Of a stretch of 64,000 nt of DNA, positions 24,056 through 34,969 are shown piece by piece; positions within the stretch are counted from its first letter, which is position 1, and the number at the start of each line of letters is the position of its first letter. The notes below the pieces were generated by a model that did no database searches, was not told the origin of the DNA, and was given only the letters and a program-made list of their open reading frames with translations. Source of the DNA: Gigaspora margarita (Eukaryota; Glomeromycota; Glomeromycetes; Diversisporales; Gigasporaceae); NCBI GenBank assembly GCA_009809945.1, contig WTPW01000320.1:345444-409443 (forward strand). Direction: 5' to 3'. The position numbers and the translations under genes are program-made.

Positions 24056-24949
24056 AATAAGGAAAAAATATCATTAATTAAAAGAGATAAATAATTATAA
24101 TCCTGTTCAACAATAAAAACATCATTATCTTTGTTGATCTAGACCTAGACTTTTAGCAACAAGTATAAAATCTTTTTCTAAATGGGTAGCCAAAGTAATC
24201 TTTGAAACATTTGGATTGCTATCAATATTTAATTTGGTTGAAATATGATGAGATAGTGATTCAATACTTTGAATAACAGAGGTCATTCTACATATAACAA
24301 CAAGCTTTAAGTACAGTAGTAATCAGCCTTTTCAGTATAAGGTACTATATCAGGAGTAAGTTTCTTTCCATCATTTGCAGGAGTATATTCAGATAATCTG
24401 TATCATGGAGTGATGATGGTAGGAAAAACAAATTGAATACTTTTAGGTTCAGTATCATGTTTTAGTTCTGTTACATAAGTAATTCTTATAACAACCATTT
24501 GATCAGTCATGATATTACCAATGGATCATTGAAAATATCTGGGAGTTCTTCAAGTAGGTCAACCCCATAACATTGCTGTAAAACAAATATTTATTTATGT
24601 GTAAAATATTATACAATCATTTAAATATAGTTATTTCTTGTTACCTGAATTGCTTTGTTATACTTATTTGCAGCTTGCTTTGCTTCTTAAATTATTCATT
24701 TAACTTTTCTCTTTCAATAAATTTCAGCTTCAACCCCACAAAATGCTGCTGTGCATGAAATGGAAATTTATAAATAGCTTCAATAGTATTTTGTTCAACA
24801 TTTTTATAGATTGACAAACTGTTGCTAGATTAGATAAATAAAGTTGTTAAATTATACAAAAAATAATAAATTTATAACATTGTTATTATATAGATAAATT
24901 AATATTGCAATAAACACTTTATCAATCAACTTTGTGATCCATTAAAATT

Positions 24950-25430
24950 ATAATTATTCGATAGAAAAAACTTGTTGATACTCTCTATAATGCAATAAAA
25001 AGTACAGTATAATTATTGTTAATATAAGGATCCCTGGAAGATTAAAGGACCATCAGTCCAGACTGAACTGATTAACAGCCCTATACACAATACAGTGATA
25101 TCTCCAAAAACCTGAAATTTGGTGGTCCAAAAATTTGAGGATTCTTTATTCATTTACAAGAAAAGCATGAATGTCTAGTTCTGAGTGTGTGATAGAATTT
25201 TTCCAAAAATAAAGTGCAATATTCACAATAATTTTAATATCAAAGATAAGAAGAATGTTACAAATTTGAATAATTTTAATCTTAAATTCATTAGATCCAA
25301 ATAGAGTCTGGATATATTCCAAATTGTCACAATGATTTGTGCATCTAAAGAATCCAATTCATGTAAGTTATTTGCAGCTACAATTTGCTTGGCAATATTA
25401 GCAACTTGATTATTTGCCAGTTTTCAAGTT
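24950..25430 (-). pseudogene. Unrecognised gene U, copy A (start codon lost)
   Basis: The frame ANNQVANIAKQIVAANNLHE matches the start of copy C, but ATG is replaced by CTG-type sequence and the frame shifts near 25310. Further matches to copy B include IVNIALYFWKNSI. It lies upstream of the VIT-vWA relic on the same strand. Family not recognised. Confidence 0.55.
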
Positions 25431-25520
25431 ACTTTTAATAAATAATATCTTTTTCAAAAAATATAAATACAAAATCTGCATTATAATTCATATAAGTTTA
25501 AATGCCAAAGAATGCAGAAT

Positions 25521-26559
25521 AATAAGTACTTGTTATCTGACATTTCCTATGTAAGCACCTGACATTTTTCATATATATTATTCATCACTTTCTAATCAAT
25601 GATACACAAATTTTTGCTCACTTTATATTATCAATATACAAATTTTGGTTACTTTATTATATCAAATATAGTGTACAAATTTACAAAAATGAAGCATTTT
25701 AAATTTGTTAATAAAATTCAAAAATATTTAATAGCAAAAAAATGTTAAAATTCTCATAGATGGTATTTAACATTTTTTTGACATGCAAAAGTATTTAAGC
25801 TTCTTATGGATGGGTGAACATATTTAAAATTCTTTTTTAATAGGAAAAATGTATTTAAATTCTTTTTTGACAGGTGAAACATATTTAAATTTCTCGTTCG
25901 GCAGGTGAATGCATTTAAAATTTTTTTTGATAGTCAAATGTATTTAAAATTCTTTTTGTCTCTTTTGATGTGTAAAATGTATTTAAAATTCTCTTTTGAT
26001 AATGTAACATATTTTAAAATTCTCTTTTAATGGTAAAATGTATTTAAAATTCTTTTATGATGAGCAAATGTATCCAAAATTATCTATTAACAGGCAAAAC
26101 ATATTTAAAATTTTCTTTAGCAGGCAAAATGTATTAAATTTCTCTTTTGACTAGCAAAATGTATTTAAAATTCTTGTTTGACAGGCAAAGTATATTTAAT
26201 ATTCTTTTTGACAGTCAAATGTATTTAAAATTCTCTTTTGATAAACAAAAAGTATTATTTTTATTATTATTATTTATACAATACGAATCCTAGATTCTGT
26301 TAAATAGCAAAAAAATTTGAAAAGAAAGTGAGTAAAATGTAAACAATGATTAGAAAGTGATCCTATATATTTGAAAAAGGTTGGTGCTTACGTCAAAAGC
26401 ATCAGATAACCATGTTATCAGTTAAATTGCAAACAATAAATCTGATTATCATCAGGATTTATAACTTGGAGCCCATGCTGTGAAGTGGCACAGATTCCAT
26501 ATTATATTCCAATGATAATTAGTTATCATCTACAATATAACCAATAACAAGTACTTATT
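25521..26559. mobile_element. Inverted-repeat element carrying a minisatellite
   Basis: A perfect 16-bp inverted repeat, AATAAGTACTTGTTAT, bounds it (25521-25536 and 26544-26559). A second inverted pair lies inside (GTAAGCACC at 25551; GGTGCTTAC at 26381), with ATCACTTTCTAATCA-like sequence on both sides. No clear target duplication was found. The middle (about 25690-26260) is an array of about 30-35-bp units. Confidence 0.6.
25690..26260. repeat. Diverged minisatellite, about 17 units of 30-35 bp
   Basis: The core GTATTTAAAATTCTCTTTTG is repeated with spacers such as ACAGGCAAAAC. The units are irregular in length and AT-rich, and lie inside the inverted-repeat element. Confidence 0.8.
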
Positions 26560-26655
26560 TGTGCTTATATAGTGCTAGCGGCTTTAAATCTCTATAAAAA
26601 ATAGCTTTACAAAAAATACTACACCTTTTTTAAAAATTTACAAAATGTAAAACTA

Positions 26656-26815
26656 ATCCACAAGTTTTGTTCTTTATATTCTAAAAAATAAAACTTGTGG
26701 TTTAGATTTTAATTTAAAGCTAAACTGGTAGAGCAGTAGCCTTTTAAAAATTGACAATTTATTAATAAATTGTAAAAATATGAATATATATGGTTTTAAT
26801 TTAACCCAATAGAAT
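26656..26815 (+). other. Possible tRNA-Lys-derived relic
   Basis: CTGGTAGAGCAGTAGCCTTTTAA (26725-26747) resembles the D arm and TTT anticodon region of tRNA-Lys. GGTTTTAATTT about 45 nt later recalls a B box. The arms do not fold properly, so this is at best a decayed tRNA or tRNA-derived SINE. A 12-bp hairpin (CCACAAGTTTT / AAAACTTGTGG) lies just upstream. Confidence 0.2.
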
Positions 26816-27561
26816 GCAGCATTTAAGATCATGTGATCCTTCTTTTGGGTTGTCAAAAAAAAAGTCCTTCTTTAAAAAAAAAAGGCACTATTTACTATAT
26901 TAACAAAAAAAATAAATAAATAAACCCTTTCTTTTTAAAAAAATAAAAATACTCTCTAGGCAATAAAATAAAAGCATTCCCTAAAAAATAAATATACCAA
27001 CTGCACATTTTGATTGGATATACTTATATTACATGAATTTTTTGCAAAAGTGAACAAAATCACATGATTGGAGATTTAAACTACTGGCACTATACAATAT
27101 TTGTATTTAGACTAGTAAATAAATTTTTAAATAAACAGGTACATACATTGGAAAAAGTACTATAAAAATTATCATTTGCAGTATGGATAACTATTGTTAT
27201 GAATAACAGCAAATTTTGTGATATTACATCCATATGAGACTGATATGTCTGAAGCATTCTTGAGAAAGATGCAGCAATATGCCTTGTAATATTATCCAGA
27301 CATTTGATTGGTTGCTGCTAACAAATTCTATATTGTTTGGAGTAGAAGTAGAGCATTTTCTGCTATGATTCGGATAATAGAAATACTTATAATTTTTTTA
27401 AAAGTCAAAAACCTACTCTAAATGCACACTCTTTTAAATATTTAATTGACCAGGATAACCCAAAAAATTTAGAATATATGAATAATTTGTAGCTTTAGCA
27501 TGATATAATTCGATTTGTTAATTGTTTAAGTGATATTATATATGGCTAAAACTGTTTTATC

Positions 27562-28470
27562 CAGAGATAGTAAATGACCTGAAATGACCCAAATGACCCA
27601 AATGACAAATGGCCGGTTATGGATCATTTCAAAAACCAAATGACCCTAGAAGGTCATTTAACATTTGTTAACTGATAATCTAATATTTTTAAACCAATCA
27701 AAATTGATTATCAGACAAAAGCAATTTTTATATGATAATTATAGCTATATATTAAAGTTAAAATTATACTAAGTTAATCAACTTTTATGTCTTAAGTAAA
27801 GTTGTTCAGAAAAACAAGTTGCAGAAATTTTAAAAATTTCATATAATTAAATAACTTTTTATTATTAAGCTATTTTTGTGTTTTACATTTATATAAAAAA
27901 TTTAAAAATTTTTTAAATAACAGTAAAATGTCAAAATGGCTTAATAAAAAGTTATCTAAATTATTTAAAATTTTTAGAATATATGCAATTTGTCTTTCTG
28001 AACAACTTTCTTAAACGTAACTATTGATTAGCTTAATAGAATTTTGACTTTTATATGTAGCAAAAATTATTAATTAGCAAAATCACAGTGTTTGGTAACT
28101 TTTTATATTAGCAACCTGACCAATAAAATTACGTTGTATGCAAATGACCCAAATGATCTGGTCATTTATCCAAATGACTTGGTTATTTAAATTTTGAGCA
28201 AATGGGGCCTTTGTAGTAGAAAGGGTCGATACTAGTTTATATATAATTTTGAAAAATTATGTTTGTTTTGTTCAGAGTGATTCGGGTTAATCAAAAATTT
28301 TGTGATTTGATTGGCCAGTTGTATCAGGCAATCCCATGATCCACAAAACTCCAAAGTATTTTTTTTAAATAACCTGTTTCAAAATTTATTCGGATTCAAT
28401 TTTCATTTTGGACAGTATTAGCCCTTTCTATTGCAAAGGCCCCAAATGACCAGGTAATTTACTATTCCTG
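27562..28470. mobile_element. hAT-like inverted-repeat element, 909 bp
   Basis: It begins CAGAGATAGTAAATGACC and ends with the complement of CAGGAATAGTAAATTACC, flanked by a perfect 8-bp duplication, GTTTTATC (27554-27561, 28471-28478). AAATGACC repeats lie near both ends. The interior is itself inverted around about 27900, with CTTAAGTAAAGTTGTTCAG on one arm and its complement on the other. It has no coding capacity. Confidence 0.85.
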
Positions 28471-28854
28471 GTTTTATCTGAGGTTATTCTAACCAATTTG
28501 AGTAAAGATATTCTTTTGCTCACTATTATAGTTTAAGTCCTTGTCACCAAGACTATTGTTTATGTTTTGTAATATTTTAAAAGTTTTACTAAACTGTTTT
28601 AATATTAATGATATTCTCATGTGTTTCAGAAGAGTTGGTTAAGCCAGCTTCAGATTATGATTTATTAATTTACTTATGTTATTTGTAATTTTGAAAATAA
28701 TGTATATCACTTTGCAATTGGTGAACTGCTTGTTCTTTTGTGCTATATTATAAATTTTTAGTAAATATATTTATGAAGATTATTTAATAAACTTTTTTTT
28801 TTTTAAAAAAAAAAAAGGTACTAAACGAGCTTAATAAATTATATATATATATAT

Positions 28855-29537
28855 AGTTGACTCTATATAATGAGCTCTCTATAACAACTCTGAATATGAA
28901 AAACTCAAAACTCCAAAATTTTATAAGAGTACAGTATAAAAAGTGCTATGGGATATTAAAAAATATTATAATGAATTTTTTTCTTTTCCAGAACTGTCAA
29001 TTCATTATTGAAAGAGTTAACTGCAATTTTTTTTTTTTTACAATAATAAAAGTAATGTCAATATTGTATAAAAAATTAAGGAAAATTTTTTTATAAAAAT
29101 AAAAATAAATACCAGATAACTTATTAAATCATTAAAGAATTTTAACAGATAAATGGATGATTTTTCTTCTTTGATATATATTTTTTTATTTTATAAATTT
29201 TTAATCAATAGATTTCAAAAAAATGAAATAAATAAAAATAATTATAAAATAATGGTCATATGATATTTTTTTATCAGAGTTAATATAACTTGCTTAGCAA
29301 TACATGAGAACATTTGACAAATGATAATAATTCATGGTAAAAAAAAAAGGGAACAATATAAAATGACCAATAATATTGCTTCATAAATGTCTTGGAACCA
29401 CACGTTAACAAATGTGCATTCCGAAAATACTGTAATAAGTGTATTTATAGTGATCAAGTGTATATTGAGTCAAAATTGAGTATGCATTTAAAGAGGTTGT
29501 GCACTTAAAGATGATGCCACTTAGAAAGGACTGACTG
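28855..29537. mobile_element. Degenerate TA-target element relic
   Basis: The right end (complement TACAGTCAGTCCTTTCTAAG) resembles the family at 31774-32112. The left end (TATAGTTGACTC) is a weak match. Weakly supported. Confidence 0.35.
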
Positions 29538-30959
29538 TATATAGCTTTTATATGCAAATCATGCCAAAATCAATAACTTGTCAAATTGGCTAAATAATCA
29601 TTTGGCTAATTTTTTATTAAGTGCCCGAGAATTTATAGTAACACCTGATATAGTATGTAAATAAGTACATAAGTACGTATGTAACTGTAAGCCTTTTATT
29701 GTCTGTGCAATGAACTTTATTACTGAAAATTTATTAAGCTTTGGTAAATCATAACAAATTTGAATATTGTGTGCAGTATCGTATTGGTGATATATACATA
29801 TATAATTTTTGATTTGTGAAAACAAAAAAAAATTGAATTCTTAGTTTTACTAGCCAGGAAGAGTAAAAATACACAAGGCCTTATATGGTCAAGTAGTTTT
29901 GAATTTATTATTAAATGACATGTCATTCAAATAGTTTATATATGAAAAAAGCAATGGACAAATTTAGATTACTGTAGTCATTAGCACTTTTATAATGAAG
30001 AATAAGGATTTTTTTTCTTGCAAAGGTTCTACTAGAGATTATACCCAAAATTTTATATTTATAATTTATTGGACTCATTTGATATCTATTCAGATTTTCA
30101 GAGGCTAATCAATATCGTAATTTAAACAGACTAAGACTATTTTCTTTTTTTTGAAGCACGCCTACCATATATACATATACCTATAATTAAAAGGCAGGTA
30201 CATAAGTACAGTACATATATACATACATATGGGATTTTATTGTATCACTAGCAAAAAAATGTATAAAATTATAGCTTATAAGCACTACTTTCTATATCCA
30301 TATGAGATTTTGTATAAGATAATAAAGAATTATTAATACTTTTAAAGAATACAATTTAGCTATTTAATACAGTATTTTAAAATTGTCTTTTAATTATTAT
30401 TTGCTTCAAAGATAGAACTGCTTTGGTTTTGAAATTTTTCTAAGAATGTATCGAATTTATTATGAAAAATTTTTTATTTAAACAAACTATTTATTCTTTC
30501 AAAAAGCTTTTACTGCTTTTACACTTTTGCTCGTGGTATATGCAAATTTGATATGAGATTTTTTAAAAACGTTTGGAATTATTTATGCTTTAATAGCATA
30601 ATCAATTTTTATATTAGAAGCTTCATACGATTTCTGTGAATAATGATAGTATGATGATTTTATTCTTTGCATTAATTATAGTAGCTTTAAAAGATTAATA
30701 TAGTTTGTATTTCTAAATATTGTGTAAAGTGATTTGGCATAAATATGACCTCAGAAAACCCAGAATTGGTTTCAAGAATATAATTTAACTAACTCAGTCT
30801 GCATATTATATATTTATGATCAGAATTTAAAGTAAATGAATCTATTAAGTTACAAACTTGAGAGCCTAAAGTATAGTTTTCTTTTGATAGCACTCGAATA
30901 GTAGAATTTTAAATAAGAAACTTTATTTATCTTGGAAATTTAGCTAAGTTTTTTCATGG

Positions 30960-31490
30960 AATTTCTATGAATTAATAGGAATTATACAATTAAAAGATTT
31001 AATTGGTAATTCATTTAAGAACTATAGAGTTTTTATAATAAAATTTAAATGGCTGATTTATCAAATAGTGGAATCTGGTTTTGCTCACTAAGTTATTATT
31101 TTATTAAGTTAACCTTCTAATAAAAGTTATAGAGCTTAGTTATTGTGGTTCTAATAACAATAAGATCAATAAAATTTGCAAGTTAGTTCTTGCAATATTT
31201 TAACTTTTTTCTTATGATCATATAGAATTTTTTTTATAAGATCATAAGAAGAAAACTTAGGTTATTTCAAGAACTATCTTGCAAATTTATCAATATCTTA
31301 TTATTATTAAACCTGCAAAATCTAGCTTTATAACCTTTATTAAACATTGAAGAAAAGCTAATCTGCGAAAAAAAAAGAAATAATAATTTTACTTAGTGAG
31401 CTGAGCCAGATGCCTTTATTATAAACTTGATTATAAAAATTATAATTCTTAGATGAAGCACCAATTAACAATTAATCGACTGAATTGTTT
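30960..31490. repeat. Diverged palindrome, arms about 250 bp
   Basis: The left arm has CTCACTAAGTTATTATTTTA and TTGCAAGTTAGTTCTTGCA; the right arm has the complements in reverse order, meeting near 31215. The arms differ by many substitutions and small gaps. It is probably an old inverted-repeat element whose outer ends have decayed. Confidence 0.6.
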
Positions 31491-31773
31491 AGCATTAAGG
31501 AAATTTCGATTGTCAGACGAGTTTTTAGTTGAGAAGAAATTGGTTAGCAGTTGATTGCAATTGATATTGGAAGAGATGACAGATAGCTTGTATCAGAAAA
31601 ATATAATTGCTAGTTGCTCTATATAAATTGATCTGTAGGAGATCTTTAAAATTCTGGAAGACTTTAGTTGATAAGTGTTTTAGTGCAAATCTGAGCTATT
31701 AGTTGGAACCCCATTTCATATGCATATTAACACAAGATTGCTAAATTTATTCATGGTTTGAAAATAGGATATA

Positions 31774-32112
31774 CAATCAAACCTCCATAAATGCAACATG
31801 TACAGACAAGCCTACAATGTGCATTTAGGGAGGCATTGCATTTAGGAGAGCCAATTAAATTGCAGCTTTAAGATTATATCATCAAGTTTGTATAACTTCT
31901 ACTAAAAACTGTATAATCGATCTTAAATACTAACATTTGATTGGCTATGTGCATTTAGAGAGGTAGCATGATATAGAAAATTATTTGAATAAACATGCAT
32001 TTACAGAATATAGAACGTGCATTTATCACTAATAATTTCTTACAGACAAGACAAAAACATGCATTTAGGAGGTATTGCATTTATGGAGATTGTATTTATA
32101 GAGGTCTGACTG
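31774..32112. mobile_element. Tc1/mariner-type MITE, 339 bp
   Basis: The left end CAATCAAACCTCCATAAATG pairs with the right-end complement CAGTCAGACCTCTATAAATA, with TATA (a TA duplication) on both sides. Several internal copies of GCATTTAGGGAGG-like motifs are present. Confidence 0.75.
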
Positions 32113-33779
32113 TATATAGACATATAATTAAATATCTAATCTAAATTTTTTCCTTACTATTTATAAACAACCACCTATCCATTTTTAGCATTTGATTAAT
32201 ACTGTCTTACTCATGACATATGAACGTATGTACAATATGTACGTATATATAAATATTTTTATAGATTAGAATGTATTATAGTATTTTGTTGGTCAACAAG
32301 ATCTTTCTATTGCTATTTTACAGGATATGAACCATGTAATTATATTCCAGAGTTCTTTTATATACATTATATATATGCACACATAACTGATGTTTGGTTT
32401 TATTTGCAGAAAGCTATGCACATGTAGTAAAAACGTAATACCTTATTGTTAAAGCATTTAATGAAAATTGAAAAGAAGTGCAATGAAAATTTTATAGAGG
32501 TGCTATGAATAATTTAAAAATACTTTAATTGTAAATATCTGGAAAATTATTATACTTATGTAGTTAGAGATAATTCATTGTTAGTAATTTTTGGTATAAA
32601 AGAAGATTAGGCTACAAATTTTTAGACTTATTTAAAAAATTATTAAAAACTGATCTCCAATTTTCAAAATATACTTGTTAAATTTTGCAAAAGAAACTGA
32701 TCATGCAAAGTAATTCAAGGGTGGTAATAATTTTGGCTTAGCATTAAAATTTACTGGTATATCATTTTCTAGTTTTTGTCAATTATGTTGTGCATTAACT
32801 TAATATTAACATCAGGTTATAAACAATCCTGTGAACCATTAATTAGGTGATGATGCACTAAAAGCATCAATTGTACACAAGATAAGCAATTGATTTAAAT
32901 AACCACTTTATTTATTTGTAAAAAGAAAAACATTCACACCATGCTAATACTATAAGGATGAACAAAAAACAAATAATGTAGATATTGAATTATTATAGAA
33001 TAACATAGAAACTTGGATGGGCAGTATATTCTAAAAAATTTTTAAGTCTGCCAAATCAGTAAAAGAGAACTGATAAAAACTTTTTTTTAGTTTTATTTTT
33101 TTTTATATTTTTTATTTTATTTTATTTATTTTTTATTTTTATTTTTTTTGCACCATTTCAATTTCTAGAAAAGCTTACTTTTATTCATTAAAATAAACTC
33201 ATAAATAATTTACTTAATACTATTATATTTTAAATCTAATTTTTAGAATGACAATTATGGAAAAAAAAACATTTGCAAATTCATCTTATGTCTTAAGCTT
33301 AATTATAGTGATTTACAAGGTTCTATTATAATGATTATTTTAATGATGACATATTAATAAAAGGGGATATTCGACTTTTAAGAAAGGAACTATGAATCTA
33401 TAATTTCATTGAAGCTAATCAGAGTAAGATTCAAACAGTCATAAAGTAACTGTATATCTTGAAATTTAAAATATACAGTATAAGGGATGTACAGACACTT
33501 TGATAAATAGAAGTATATGTAGCTTTATACTTTGATTATAAATGCCATGATCTTTTAAAGGTAGGCATACAGGTTTATAAGCAATCAACTTTAGAGAAAT
33601 GGAATGTGTATATTACTTGATATACAGTACTTGTAGGTAGTATGTATCAAAAGTTTTGATTAGCACTTATAATGCATATTATATATCTTTTTTTGAGGAA
33701 CTAAGAGACAAGAATTTATCAATCAAAGATACTATTCTTGATTTAATTTAGATAGCCTTTTAAAAAAATTGGCAGCTGT

Positions 33780-34960
33780 GGAAGAGCGTGTCTAATTGAT
33801 CCGTATGTCCAATATGGGTCAGCAGTGGGTCAATGGTCACTCTTTTCTCAATACCATCACAATATCTCATGGGACCTGGAGCTAGTGCTCCAAAAATTTA
33901 AGGATACTTCAGTTTGTATTTATTTACACAGAAACCCATATTTGTGTGAATGTCTTGCTCTGTGCATGTAGTAAAATTTTTTCAAATGTAAAATGCAATC
34001 TTTGCAATCATTTCAAAATCAAAGATGAGAAGAGTGTTGTTGCAAATTTGAGTAATTTTAAGCTCTAATGCATCATATCCAGATAGAGTCCAGGGTTTGT
34101 TCCAAATTGTTGCAATGGTTTGTACATCCAAAGGATCCAATTTATGTAAGTCATTTGTATTAACAATTTGATTGGCAATATTAACAATTTGATTATTCAC
34201 CATTTTTCAAGCTACTTTTAATAAATAATATCTTTTTTTCAAAGAATGCAAATACAAAATCCGCATTATAATTTATAGGTTTAAATGCCAATAAACTGAG
34301 GGAATTTTTTCAAAAATTGGTTGTTTAAATATTTTAGAGAAAATTAATCAAACTTTCTTTGTCATTTTTGTCATTTTCATATAGTACTTCTTTTGGTACA
34401 TTAGAATCTTGAAGTTATTTCCATTCAATAGTTAAAAACTTTGAAATTTCTAGATAACCTTTTATGATTAAACAAAGCCAAAAACAAAGTGTTTGAATAA
34501 TGTACAAAGCAATGTGACACAGGATTAATTCTGTGATCATCAACTTTATATCCAATCACATTCGATTACTATATGTAATATAACAAAAAAAACAGATTTC
34601 TAGAATTATATAATATTCAAATTAATTTTTTTTAATATAAATAGTTATCAAGCAGGCACTGCCTAATAACTGATTAATTTGGTAAAGCATTTATAATAAA
34701 TAAGTTATAAGACAATAACATGTCTAAAACAGATTTACCCGAATTAATAATTTGATGATGGATAATTATTATACTTGCTGAATAATATATTTATTTAACA
34801 GGCTTATAATAGTAAACTATTGAATAAAATCATTTGAGTGTTTCCAAAAGAAAACCTTTAAGTACAAATTTAATATTTCTTATTGTGTACTGGACTTAAA
34901 CTCAGAGAATTGTGTTTATAAATTATATAATTGAATCATATTATGGTTAATGCTCTATCT
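33780..34960. repeat. Third, partial duplicate (copy C)
   Basis: It matches 51900-52720 of copy B, covering gene U and its upstream flank (CTTATAATAGTAAACT, GAGTGTTTCCAAAAGAAAACC). A 500-bp stretch between the two blocks has no counterpart in B. The orientation is the same as in A and B. Confidence 0.7.
33982..34203 (-). CDS. Unrecognised gene U, copy C (73 codons)
   Basis: It starts MVNNQIVNIANQIVNTNDLH and ends FEMIAKIAFYI. Copies A and B show the same opening, and both keep homology past this stop (WKNS / WENSTIHITRH), so copy C may be truncated or continue in another exon. It is the only copy with an open frame across the junction TLSGYDALELKITQICNN. No family is recognised and no signal peptide or membrane segment is clear. 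Being duplicated next to VIT-vWA does not by itself imply a shared role. Confidence 0.4.
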   Translation of the reverse strand: MVNNQIVNIANQIVNTNDLHKLDPLDVQTIATIWNKPWTLSGYDALELKITQICNNTLLIFDFEMIAKIAFYI

Positions 34961-34969
34961 TGGTATTAT

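Larger units (their letters stand above)
19880..24780 (-). pseudogene. VIT-vWA domain protein, copy A (decayed)
   Basis: Minus-strand fragments run in the right order for a vault-type VIT plus von Willebrand A protein. VIT pieces: NTIEAIYKF (24770), a GT...AG intron at 24645-24578, then QCYGVDLLEELPDIF and RITYVTELKHD. vWA pieces: FVIDR, an apparent intron, then SKSYND (together the DxSxS metal site), and the open piece 22720-22433 (VVSFGSWFDSLF, MVANYGGTKI, FFLTDSKV). C-terminal pieces: GITNNLASKYKGC (about 21910) and FETLKEVSEMCYVKANMI (about 20150). Frameshifts, stops and three transposons inside the gene (20210, 21676, 23001) rule out a product. In animals VIT-vWA proteins are secreted or vault-associated; their role in these fungi is unknown. 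Confidence 0.8.
2930..25505. repeat. Segmental duplication, copy A
   Basis: Aligned by eye with 42338-52540 in the same orientation. Shared blocks are the MITE relic, Sel1-kinase gene, spacer 6522-7160 (with 44945-45615), spacer 18188-19480 (with 45665-46613), the VIT-vWA relic and gene U. Copy A is about twice as long because of insertions at 7164, 12081, 19485, 20210, 21676 and 23001. It also carries a 1.2-kb block at 5311-6521 that copy B lacks. Confidence 0.9.
29540..33770. other. Gene-poor AT-rich spacer
   Basis: No convincing gene. Short open frames at 29598-29926 (-) show no motif. Contents seen are a diverged palindrome (30960-31490), a MITE (31774-32112) and a T/A low-complexity run (about 33085-33160). 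Confidence 0.5.

Noticed and set aside
26725-26747. Functional tRNA-Lys gene
   Set aside because: D-arm and anticodon-like bases are present, but acceptor and T stems cannot be formed.
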